Shown here one piece after another: positions 1-5,747 of a stretch of 6,912 nt of DNA. Within the stretch, counting starts at the first letter, position 1, and every line of letters begins with the position of its first letter. The position numbers were made by a program, and so were the translations under genes. The DNA is from DATDCY01 sp031406795 [NCBI: Candidatus Rokuibacteriota bacterium] (GTDB lineage: Bacteria; JAUVQV01), in the NCBI GenBank assembly GCA_031406795.1, contig JANOHV010000222.1:1-6912 (forward strand), read 5' to 3'. The notes below the pieces were generated by a model. It worked only from the letters and a program-made list of their open reading frames with translations, ran no database searches and was not told the origin of the DNA.

Positions 1-1325
1 CCCGCTTTCTCGAAGACCTGAAACGTGCACCTACAGATCCCCGTACGCGCACTATTAATGCGATGTTCAAACACGTCATGTTGACGGCACAGGAAATCAG
101 CGACCTCGGACAGGAGCAGGCGGCGCAGGCGCGCATTCAGAATCAACAAGTAACAGCCGAGATGATTGCGAGGGACCAGGAGCGCAAGGAGGCGCGGGCC
201 ATCAAGCTCAATTCGGCCTCGATAGATATTAGTAAGCGGTTCTCCGACTGGTGGTCGCAGCGCCGTCATAAAATTCGGTATCACGCTGACGGCGACTACT
301 TCCGAATATGGGTTGCGGACGATAAGCGGCCAGACGTGGAAATCGAACTTGAATCTCGCAGCAAGGGCTTTCAGTGGTTTTTTTCGTTCTACCTTCTGTT
401 CCTTGTAGAATCCGAAGGTGGACACAAGGACGCAATTCTATTACTCGACGAGCCGGGTCTGGACCTGCATCCAACCGCGCAACAGGAGCTAATCGCGTTT
501 TTCGAGAAGATCGCCGGTGCCAACCAACTTGCATATACAACGCATTCGCCGTTTCTCATTGATGGCGAACACCTGCACCGTGTCCGGCCCGTCACTGAAG
601 ATGAAACCGGTCATTCGCACGTCAATACCGAGACATGGCCTAAAGACCGTGAAACCATCTTCCCCCTGCAGGCCGCCGCCGGCTACGCCATGGTGAGGGG
701 GCTGTTCCAGCACAAAAACAATGTCCTCGTTGAAGGCATGAGCGATTACTATTATCTGCACGCGCTTTCACATCAGTGCCAGACGACTGGCCGCACCGGG
801 CTTCCTGATGACATTTACATCACGCCCTGCGGTGGAACGAAGTATGTAGGCCACATCGCTTCACTGTTCTTGGGCCAGGAGGTTCGGCCCTTGGTGTTTC
901 TCGATGGTGACCAGGCGGCTCGCGCGCGACGCGACGCCCTCATCAAGGAGCTTTACGCAGAGCATCGGACTTCGATCCTGATGCTCGATGACGCCCTCGG
1001 CCAAACGGGCGCACACGTTGAAATCGAAGATATCCTTGGCGAAACGATTTTGCTCCCCGCCGTCAACACCGTCTTGGACAAAGAATTGAAACTCTCCGAC
1101 GCCGACCGAAAGGACGGAAGTTTACCAGCCCAGATCAAGGCAGCCGCGAAGCGCCAGGCAATAGAACTGCCGGAAGGGTGGAAGGCTTCCGTTGCTATTC
1201 ACCTTGTGTCTGCATGGGCTGAGAACAAGACCATCTTGCCCCCTGATGTTCTTGACCGCGCGGCAGCTGTGCTGACCGCTATACGCCAGAAATTCGACAT
1301 CGTGTCAAAACGACTTCGCGATTAA
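1..1325 (+). CDS. OLD-family ATP-dependent nuclease (AAA ATPase plus TOPRIM), 5'-partial
   Basis: The frame is open to the left edge (first whole codon at position 3), so the true start and the Walker A loop lie outside the window; 440 residues are visible, and the ATG at 63 is only an internal Met. Numbering from the first visible codon: a charged, Gln-rich and probably helical stretch at about 25-75; an ABC-type signature-like motif SKGFQWF at 120-126; Walker B LLLDEPG with D149 and E150; an H-loop THSPF with H181. A TOPRIM domain follows: VEGMSD with E244, then LDGD with D301 and D303, then IEDIL with E342 and D343. This order is that of OLD/GajA-type nucleases, in which ATP binding controls a metal-dependent DNA nuclease. 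GajA is normally followed by a UvrD-like gajB, and none follows here, so Gabija is not supported. Base composition is clearly less GC-rich than the downstream operon, suggesting horizontal transfer. The class is fairly certain; the biological role is not. Confidence 0.88.
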   Translation, partial: RFLEDLKRAPTDPRTRTINAMFKHVMLTAQEISDLGQEQAAQARIQNQQVTAEMIARDQERKEARAIKLNSASIDISKRFSDWWSQRRHKIRYHADGDYFRIWVADDKRPDVEIELESRSKGFQWFFSFYLLFLVESEGGHKDAILLLDEPGLDLHPTAQQELIAFFEKIAGANQLAYTTHSPFLIDGEHLHRVRPVTEDETGHSHVNTETWPKDRETIFPLQAAAGYAMVRGLFQHKNNVLVEGMSDYYYLHALSHQCQTTGRTGLPDDIYITPCGGTKYVGHIASLFLGQEVRPLVFLDGDQAARARRDALIKELYAEHRTSILMLDDALGQTGAHVEIEDILGETILLPAVNTVLDKELKLSDADRKDGSLPAQIKAAAKRQAIELPEGWKASVAIHLVSAWAENKTILPPDVLDRAAAVLTAIRQKFDIVSKRLRD

Positions 1326-1348
1326 TGTGAAGATCGAAAGCTAAATTA

Positions 1349-1376
1349 TTCTGCCGCCAAGAACGTTTGGGCAGAA
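1349..1376 (+). terminator. Possible terminator hairpin after the OLD-like gene
   Basis: TTCTGC (1349-1354) pairs with GCAGAA (1371-1376), and CCAA (1357-1360) pairs with TTGG (1367-1370), with a two-base bulge on the left and a six-base loop. It lies 23 bases after the stop codon at 1323-1325. There is no T-run on either side, so it is at best a weak intrinsic terminator, or a 3'-end stabilising stem. Confidence 0.3.
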
Positions 1377-1470
1377 AACACAGGGAATCATGATCTCGTG
1401 TCCATTGTGTGGGTTAGCCGAGTATGTTAAATAACACGAAGGCACTGAACCCGCCCGAGACCTGAGAGAA

Positions 1471-1557
1471 CCGCGAATGCCACCCTCGTCAGCAAGTCAG
1501 CCCGGGAACAAGAGCGCTCCCGGCGATGTCGTGACAGGGTGAGATGCCGGTTCGCGG
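1471..1557 (+). other. Nested three-part hairpin, candidate structured RNA or leader element
   Basis: Three stems nest in 87 bases. Outer: CCGCGAA (1471-1477) with TTCGCGG (1551-1557). Middle: ACCCT plus GTCA (1482-1486 and 1488-1491, C1487 bulged) with TGACAGGGT (1532-1540). Inner: CCGGGA (1502-1507) with TCCCGG (1518-1523), ten-base loop. About 22 pairs in total. It lies upstream of the promoter proposed at 1621-1649, so it would be in the operon leader only if transcription starts further upstream. I could not match it to a molybdenum-cofactor riboswitch from memory. GC-rich DNA folds easily, so this is a candidate only. Confidence 0.35.
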
Positions 1558-1609
1558 CCTGCCTGCCATCTCTGCGGGGGGAGGAACGCCATGAACCTGT
1601 CGGAGCCCC

Positions 1610-1636
1610 GGCGGCAGGCCTTGACAGGCTCCCGCC
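1610..1636. repeat. Inverted repeat overlapping the -35 box, possible operator
   Basis: GGCGG (1610-1614) and GGCCT (1617-1621) are mirrored by AGGCT (1626-1630) and CCGCC (1632-1636), giving ten pairs (one G-T) around a four-base centre. The TTGACA at 1621-1626 lies at the centre of this repeat. A dyad over a -35 box is a common place for a repressor to bind. An alternative pairing, GGAGCC (1602-1607) with GGCTCC (1627-1632), is mutually exclusive with it. Function is inferred only. Confidence 0.35.
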
Positions 1637-1649
1637 CCGGCCCGAGAAT
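1621..1649 (+). promoter_or_regulatory. Candidate sigma70-type promoter of the Mo-hydroxylase operon
   Basis: A perfect -35 hexamer TTGACA (1621-1626) is followed after exactly 17 bases by GAGAAT (1644-1649), which matches four of six bases of the -10 consensus, including the A at position 2 and the final T. Transcription would start near 1656, giving a leader of about 128 bases before the ATG at 1784. It is the best promoter I can see in the gap and is correctly placed and oriented. The weak -10 in GC-rich DNA keeps confidence moderate. Confidence 0.45.
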
Positions 1650-1657
1650 CGCGCTGA

Positions 1658-1704
1658 ACGGTGTCCGGCCGCAGCATCAGCGCCGCGGTCGCCCGAGACA
1701 CCGT
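1658..1704 (+). repeat. Inverted repeat / 5'-leader hairpin
   Basis: ACGGTGTC (1658-1665) and GACACCGT (1697-1704) are perfect eight-base complements. The 31-base interval can fold further, for example CGGC (1666-1669) with GCCG (1682-1685), which would stack directly on the outer stem. It begins almost exactly where transcription from the proposed promoter would start, so it would form a stem at the 5' end of the mRNA, about 80 bases before the start codon. It could stabilise the message or be a regulatory element. Confidence 0.35.
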
Positions 1705-1783
1705 CCGAGGGGGATGCGCGCCCCTTTGCGAAGAGGCCGCGATCCATCTGTTCCGAGTCGCCAATCGACAAGGAGGAACCGGG

Positions 1784-2239
1784 ATGATTGCGCTCGTGGT
1801 GAACGGCAAGCGGTACGAGGCGGACGTCGAACCTGAAGCTTCGCTGCTCTGGGTCCTGCGCGAGCACCTCGGCCTGACCGGCACGAAGTTCGGCTGCGGC
1901 AAAGGGATTTGCGGATCCTGCACGGTCCACATCGACGGACGGGCGACGCGCTCCTGTCAGACCTCGGTCGGCGCGGTCGCCGGCAAGGCCATCACCACCA
2001 TCGAGGGCCTCCCCGCCGACCACCCGGTGAAGAAGGCCTGGTTCACCGGCGAGGTCGTGCAGTGCGGGTACTGCCAGCCGGGCCAGATCATGCAGGCGGC
2101 GGCCCTCTTCGCCGAGGATCCCCGCCCCTCCGAGGAGAAGATCGTCAAAACCATGGACCACAATCTCTGCCGCTGCGGCACCTATCCGCGCATCCGCGCC
2201 GCGCTCGTCAAGCTCGCCAGGGAAGGAGGCGCGCCGTGA
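1784..2239 (+). CDS. 2Fe-2S subunit of a molybdenum hydroxylase (IorA/CoxS type)
   Basis: A 151-residue protein, the normal size for the small iron-sulfur subunit of xanthine dehydrogenase-family enzymes. The N-terminal plant-type ferredoxin domain has the GCGKGICGSC motif with C38, C43 and C46 plus C58 for one 2Fe-2S cluster. The C-terminal helical domain has QCGYC (C94, C97) and CRCG (C129, C131) for the second cluster, which lies next to the molybdopterin. It carries electrons from the Mo centre to an outside acceptor. The start at 1784 is preceded by a strong AGGAGG (1771-1776); the frame is open further upstream but the family begins here. It has no signal peptide of its own; its partner has a Tat signal, so it is probably exported as a folded complex with that partner. 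The last four bases overlap the GTG start of the next gene, so the two subunits are translationally coupled. Confidence 0.95.
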   Translation: MIALVVNGKRYEADVEPEASLLWVLREHLGLTGTKFGCGKGICGSCTVHIDGRATRSCQTSVGAVAGKAITTIEGLPADHPVKKAWFTGEVVQCGYCQPGQIMQAAALFAEDPRPSEEKIVKTMDHNLCRCGTYPRIRAALVKLAREGGAP

Positions 2240-4371
2240 GCAACGGGCTGACGCGACGCGAGTTTCTGCAGTACTCCGGCGCCGGGCTCACGCTGGCGGT
2301 CGTCTTCGCGCCTTTCGGCCTGCGCCTCGCCGGGGCCGAAACCGCGGCCGATTTCCGGCCGAACGCCTGGCTGACCATCCATCCCGACGACCGCGTGACC
2401 ATCATCGTCGCCAAGTCCGAGATGGGACAGGGAGTTTACACCTCGCTGCCGATGCTCGTAGCCGATGAACTCGAGGCGGACTGGGCGCGGGTCGCCATCG
2501 CGGTCGCACCGGCGCGCGACGAGTACAAGGACCCGCTGTTCGGCATGCAGGCCACGGGGGGCAGCACCAGCGTCAGGCACCTGTACGAGCCCCTGCGGCA
2601 GGCTGGTGCAGCGGCGCGGTTCATGCTCGTCGCGGCCGCAGCAAAGCGCTGGGGGGCACCGGCGGGCGAATGCATTGCCGCGCGAGGGGTCATCACCCAC
2701 AAGCCGAGCGGCCGCATGGCAAGCTACGGCGAGTTGTCCGCCGAAGCCGCGGCCATCCCGGTCCCCGCGGACCCGCCGCTGAAGAAGAAGGGAGAGTTCC
2801 GCCTGATCGGGTCGCCGCTGCCACGCGTCGACACCGCCTCGAAAGTGAGCGGCTCGGCCGTCTTCGGCCTTGATGTCCGCGTGCCGGGGATGCGCTATGC
2901 CGTTCTCGCTCGTCCGCCGGCCTACGGCGCCAAAGCGCTGTCCTCGAACCATGAGGCGGCGCTGAAGGTCCCCGGCGTGGAGGGCGTCCTGCCGATCGAC
3001 CGCGGCGTGGCGGTCTGGGCGCGCACGATCGAAGCCGCCTGGAAGGGGCGCGAAGCACTGGCCGTACAATGGGACAAGGGCGTCGACCCCGCGCTGAGCG
3101 ACAAGTCCCTGCGCGAGATTTTCGCCGCGCACCTCGGCAAGGAAGGCCTCGTCGCCCGCACGGAGGGCGACACGAAGGCCGCCCTCGCCGGAGCGGCGAA
3201 GAAGATCGAGGCGCGCTATTTCCTCCCGTATCTCGCCCACGCCACGATGGAGCCGATGAACGCCACGGCATCGGTGACGAAAGAGCGCTGCGAACTCTGG
3301 CTGCCCACCCAGAACCAGACCGGCGCCCAGGGCCTGGCCATCAAGATCAGCGGCTTGCCCGCCGACAAGATCACCGTCAACACCACGTTCCTCGGCGGCG
3401 GCTTCGGTCGGCGCTTCGAGATGGACACCGTCGAGGAGGCGCTGCTGATCGCCAAGGCCGCGGGCGTCCCGATCAAAGTCGTCTGGACCCGCGAGGAAGA
3501 CCTGCAGTACGACTACTACCGGCCCGGCAACGCCGCCCTGCTCGAGGGCGGGCTCGACGGGCAGGGGCGCCTCGTCGCCTGGCGCATGAAGGTCGCGGTG
3601 CCACCGATCTTCGAACGGGTCTTCCCGGGGATGGTCAAGGACGGCATCGACCTGGCCGCCATCGACGGGCTCCGGGAGCTGGAGTACGAGATCCCGAACC
3701 TCGCGGTCGAATACGTCCGCGTCGACACGCCGGTGCCGGTCGGCTTCTGGCGTTCCGTGGGCAACTCGCACAACGCCTTCACCGTGGAGTGCTTCATCGA
3801 CGAGTTGGCCGGCGCTGCCGGGAAGGACCCGCTCGAGTTCCGCCTCGGCCTGCTCAAGGAGCACCCGCGCGCGGCCCGCGTCCTCCGGCTGGCTGCGGAG
3901 AAGGCGGGCTGGGGAACCGCACGCCCCGCCGGACGGGCGCTCGGGCTTGCCTACTTCCACTCCTTCGACAGCCGCGTCGCGCAGGTGGCGGAGGTCTCGC
4001 TGCGCGATGCGACCCGCGAGATCGTCGTCCACCGCGTCGTCTGCGCCGTGGACTGCGGCGTCGTCGTGAACCCCGACACGGTACGGGCGCAGATGATGGG
4101 CGGGTGCCTGATGGGGCTGAGCGCCGCGCTGAAGGAAGCCGTCGCCTTCGCCGACGGCGGCAGCCGCTCTTCGAACTTCGGGGACTACCGGATCCTGCGC
4201 AACAGCGAGTCGCCCCCGGTCGAGGTGCACATCGTCGAGAGCGACGAGAAGCCCTGCGGCATCGGCGAGCCGGGCGTTCCACCCATCGCGCCGGCCGTGG
4301 CCAACGCCCTCTTCGCGCTCTCCGGCGCCCGCCAGAGAGAACTGCCGCTGCGCATGGCCGCCCGGGGCTGA
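2236..4371 (+). CDS. Molybdopterin-binding large subunit of a Tat-exported molybdenum hydroxylase (IorB type)
   Basis: A 711-residue protein of the isoquinoline 1-oxidoreductase beta-like, aldehyde oxidase/xanthine dehydrogenase family. The start is a GTG at 2236, chosen for its AGGAGG (2224-2229), the four-base overlap with the small subunit and the signal peptide it creates. That peptide has a twin-arginine motif TRREFLQ (6-12), a hydrophobic stretch and a likely cleavage after AGA (32-34), so it acts outside the cytoplasmic membrane. Then come EMGQG (62-66), an a/b hammerhead domain from about 203, MEP (338-340), the cofactor loop GGGFGRR (387-393), VGFWRSVGNSHNAF (502-515) and, near the C-terminus, GIGEPG with E678, the expected catalytic base that activates water at the Mo. 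All expected motifs are present and the frame is intact. No FAD-subunit gene is nearby, typical of IorAB-type enzymes, which pass electrons to non-NAD acceptors. The oxidised substrate cannot be predicted; relatives act on N-heterocycles and aldehydes. Confidence 0.93.
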   Translation: MSNGLTRREFLQYSGAGLTLAVVFAPFGLRLAGAETAADFRPNAWLTIHPDDRVTIIVAKSEMGQGVYTSLPMLVADELEADWARVAIAVAPARDEYKDPLFGMQATGGSTSVRHLYEPLRQAGAAARFMLVAAAAKRWGAPAGECIAARGVITHKPSGRMASYGELSAEAAAIPVPADPPLKKKGEFRLIGSPLPRVDTASKVSGSAVFGLDVRVPGMRYAVLARPPAYGAKALSSNHEAALKVPGVEGVLPIDRGVAVWARTIEAAWKGREALAVQWDKGVDPALSDKSLREIFAAHLGKEGLVARTEGDTKAALAGAAKKIEARYFLPYLAHATMEPMNATASVTKERCELWLPTQNQTGAQGLAIKISGLPADKITVNTTFLGGGFGRRFEMDTVEEALLIAKAAGVPIKVVWTREEDLQYDYYRPGNAALLEGGLDGQGRLVAWRMKVAVPPIFERVFPGMVKDGIDLAAIDGLRELEYEIPNLAVEYVRVDTPVPVGFWRSVGNSHNAFTVECFIDELAGAAGKDPLEFRLGLLKEHPRAARVLRLAAEKAGWGTARPAGRALGLAYFHSFDSRVAQVAEVSLRDATREIVVHRVVCAVDCGVVVNPDTVRAQMMGGCLMGLSAALKEAVAFADGGSRSSNFGDYRILRNSESPPVEVHIVESDEKPCGIGEPGVPPIAPAVANALFALSGARQRELPLRMAARG

Positions 4372-4381
4372 GGCGGGGACG

Positions 4382-5227
4382 ATGCCGGTCTTCGAGGAAC
4401 TCGTCCGCTCGCGGGCGGAGGGGAAAAAGTCGGCTCTGGCGCTCATCGTCGAGTGCGTGGGGTCCTCGCCGCAGAAGGAAGGCGCCAAGATGCTGGTGCG
4501 GGAGGACGGGACGATCGTCGGCACCCTCGGCGGGGGCTGCCTCGAGGAGGAAGTGCGCCAGGTCTGCCTCGCCGCGATCCAGGAGGGGACCCCGACGACG
4601 ATCTCCGTCGAACTCACCGAGCGCGAAGGCGGCATGGTCTGCGGGGGGCGGGTCCTCGTCTACATCGAGCCGGTCCGCCCCGAGCCGCGGCTCGTCATTC
4701 TCGGGGCGGGGCACGTGGGCCGGTCGCTCGCGCGCTCGGCGGCCCACGCGGGCTTTCGCGTGACCGTCGTGGACGACCGCGCCGAGCATGCCGCCGCGGA
4801 GCTGTTTCCCGACGCCGAGCGGATTCTCGTCGCGCCCTTCGTCTCGGCTCTCGAGGGCGCGGGGATCGACGACAACACCTATCTGCTCGTCGCCACCCGG
4901 GGGCACCTCCAGGATTTCGACGCGGTCGCGGCCGCGCTGCGCACCCCGGCCCGCTACGTCGGCCTCGTCGGCAGTCGGCGCAAGAAGAAGCTGCTCGCCG
5001 AGGAGCTGGAGCGGCGGGGCTTCGACGCGGCGGCACGCGCGCGGGTCGTCACGCCGGCGGGGCTCTCCATCGGTTCGGTCACGCCGGAGGAGATCGCGGT
5101 GAGCATCGTCGCCCAGATGATCGAAGCCAGGAGGTCCCATGAGCGGACGGATCGCGGCAGTGCTCCTCGCAGCGGGACGCTCGCGGCGGATGGGTGCCAG
5201 ACTCAAGCAACTGCTCCCCTACGGTGA
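4382..5227 (+). CDS. xdhC: XdhC/CoxF-family molybdenum-cofactor maturation factor
   Basis: A 281-residue cytoplasmic protein. XdhC-type proteins bind the molybdenum cofactor, promote its sulfuration and deliver it to hydroxylases of the xanthine dehydrogenase family. The N-terminal XdhC/CoxI domain shows VGSSPQKEGAKM (26-37) and GGGCLEE (50-56) with C53, plus MVCGG with C87. The C-terminal Rossmann-like domain opens with ILGAGHVG (106-113) and contains the family-typical GLVGSRRKKK. The start lies ten bases after the large-subunit stop, behind a G-rich ribosome-binding site. The part that looks like the family ends near R251 (EEIAVSIVAQMIEARR). The last 30 residues are low-complexity-like and lie over the start of the next gene in another frame, so they look like a non-conserved read-through tail. 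The client is presumably the large subunit just upstream. Confidence 0.93.
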   Translation: MPVFEELVRSRAEGKKSALALIVECVGSSPQKEGAKMLVREDGTIVGTLGGGCLEEEVRQVCLAAIQEGTPTTISVELTEREGGMVCGGRVLVYIEPVRPEPRLVILGAGHVGRSLARSAAHAGFRVTVVDDRAEHAAAELFPDAERILVAPFVSALEGAGIDDNTYLLVATRGHLQDFDAVAAALRTPARYVGLVGSRRKKKLLAEELERRGFDAAARARVVTPAGLSIGSVTPEEIAVSIVAQMIEARRSHERTDRGSAPRSGTLAADGCQTQATAPLR

Positions 5228-5747
5228 GCGCACGGCGGTCCGGCGCTGCGTGGAGACCATCCGGGAGGGCGGCATCGAGCGGATCGTGGCGGTCGTCTCG
5301 CCGCGCGAGGATCTGCGCGCCGCCTTCGCCGGGTTGCCGGTGCGTCTGGTCGTGAACGCCGACCCCGAGAGCGACATGCGGTCTTCCGTGCGCGTCGGCC
5401 TGGAGACGCTCGATGAGGACGCCGAGGCCGTGCTGATCTGCCTCGCCGACCACCCCCTGGTGCGCGCGGCGACGATCCGCGCGCTCGCCGCGGAACACGC
5501 CGCCCACCCCGCGGCCATTCTCGCACCGGCCTTTCGCGGCCGCCGCGGCCACCCGGTGCTCTTCCCGCGCAAGGCCCTCGACGGGATCGCCGCCGGCCTC
5601 ACGCTGCGCGAGGCGCGGGATCTCTGGCCCGGCGGCGTGCGCGAGGTCCCCGTCGCCGACGAAGGGGTGAGCATCGACGTCGACACGCCCGAGGAGTATG
5701 CGCGGGCGAGGGCGTATGCGGAGCGGGAGGGAGGGGCGCATGGGTAA
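5139..5747 (+). CDS. mocA: MobA/MocA-like molybdenum cofactor nucleotidyltransferase
   Basis: A 202-residue nucleotidyltransferase of the MobA-like family, the normal size. LLAAGRSRRMG (9-19) followed by KQLLPYG (23-29) is the nucleotide-binding loop; CLADHP (101-106) holds the likely Mg-binding D104; GRRGHPVLF (134-142) and DVDTPEEY (180-187) are family hallmarks. The LAAG rather than LAGG loop, the GHPVLF motif and the company of xdhC and a hydroxylase favour MocA (CTP:molybdopterin cytidylyltransferase, making the cytosine dinucleotide cofactor) over MobA, which makes the guanine form. The nucleotide choice is an inference. The start at 5139 has an excellent AGGAGG (5129-5134), placed inside the upstream gene, and gives the family's usual N-terminus. 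It overlaps the xdhC frame by 89 bases and the next gene by eight. DHP replaces the DQP seen in many relatives. Confidence 0.88.
   Translation: MSGRIAAVLLAAGRSRRMGARLKQLLPYGERTAVRRCVETIREGGIERIVAVVSPREDLRAAFAGLPVRLVVNADPESDMRSSVRVGLETLDEDAEAVLICLADHPLVRAATIRALAAEHAAHPAAILAPAFRGRRGHPVLFPRKALDGIAAGLTLREARDLWPGGVREVPVADEGVSIDVDTPEEYARARAYAEREGGAHG

Larger units (their letters stand above)
1326..1783. other. Intergenic region between OLD-like gene and Mo-hydroxylase operon
   Basis: This 458-base gap has no convincing protein gene. The first part, to about 1440, is AT-richer like the upstream gene; the rest is GC-rich like the operon, so the join between two DNA segments probably lies here. Small palindromes in the AT-richer part are ATCATGAT at 1387-1394 and TGTTAAATAACA at 1425-1436 (5-base arms, 2-base spacer), which could be protein sites but are short. 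The GC-rich part is full of inverted repeats and contains the likely operon promoter; these are listed separately. I see no tRNA, rRNA, integron attC site or insertion-sequence end. Confidence 0.7.

Noticed and set aside
1405-1432. TTGTGT and TTAAAT, 16 bases apart, as a second promoter upstream of the nested hairpin
   Set aside because: Only 3 of 6 and 4 of 6 consensus matches in AT-richer DNA, where such matches are common; too weak to list.
1-1440. Complete Gabija system
   Set aside because: The GajA-like protein is cut by the window edge and no UvrD-like helicase gene follows it.
1456-1486. CCTGAGAGAACC resembling the CUGAGA core of a TPP riboswitch
   Set aside because: The other conserved TPP parts (GGGGYGC on the 5' side and the GAUCUGGAUAAUGCCAGCGUAGGGA-like 3' part) are missing, and the downstream genes are not thiamine genes.
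1591-1836. 81-codon ORF with a good-looking GGGAGG before its ATG
   Set aside because: It is Arg/Pro/Gly-rich with no recognisable motif, overlaps the 2Fe-2S subunit start by 53 bases in another frame, and its ATG lies upstream of the likely promoter.
2182-4635. 817-codon open frame on the minus strand across the large subunit
   Set aside because: It is a shadow of GC-rich coding sequence; the plus frame has every conserved motif of the family and the minus translation has none.
3069-4763. 564-codon plus-strand frame inside the large subunit and xdhC
   Set aside because: Its translation is Arg-rich with no motifs and it overlaps two well-supported genes in another frame.
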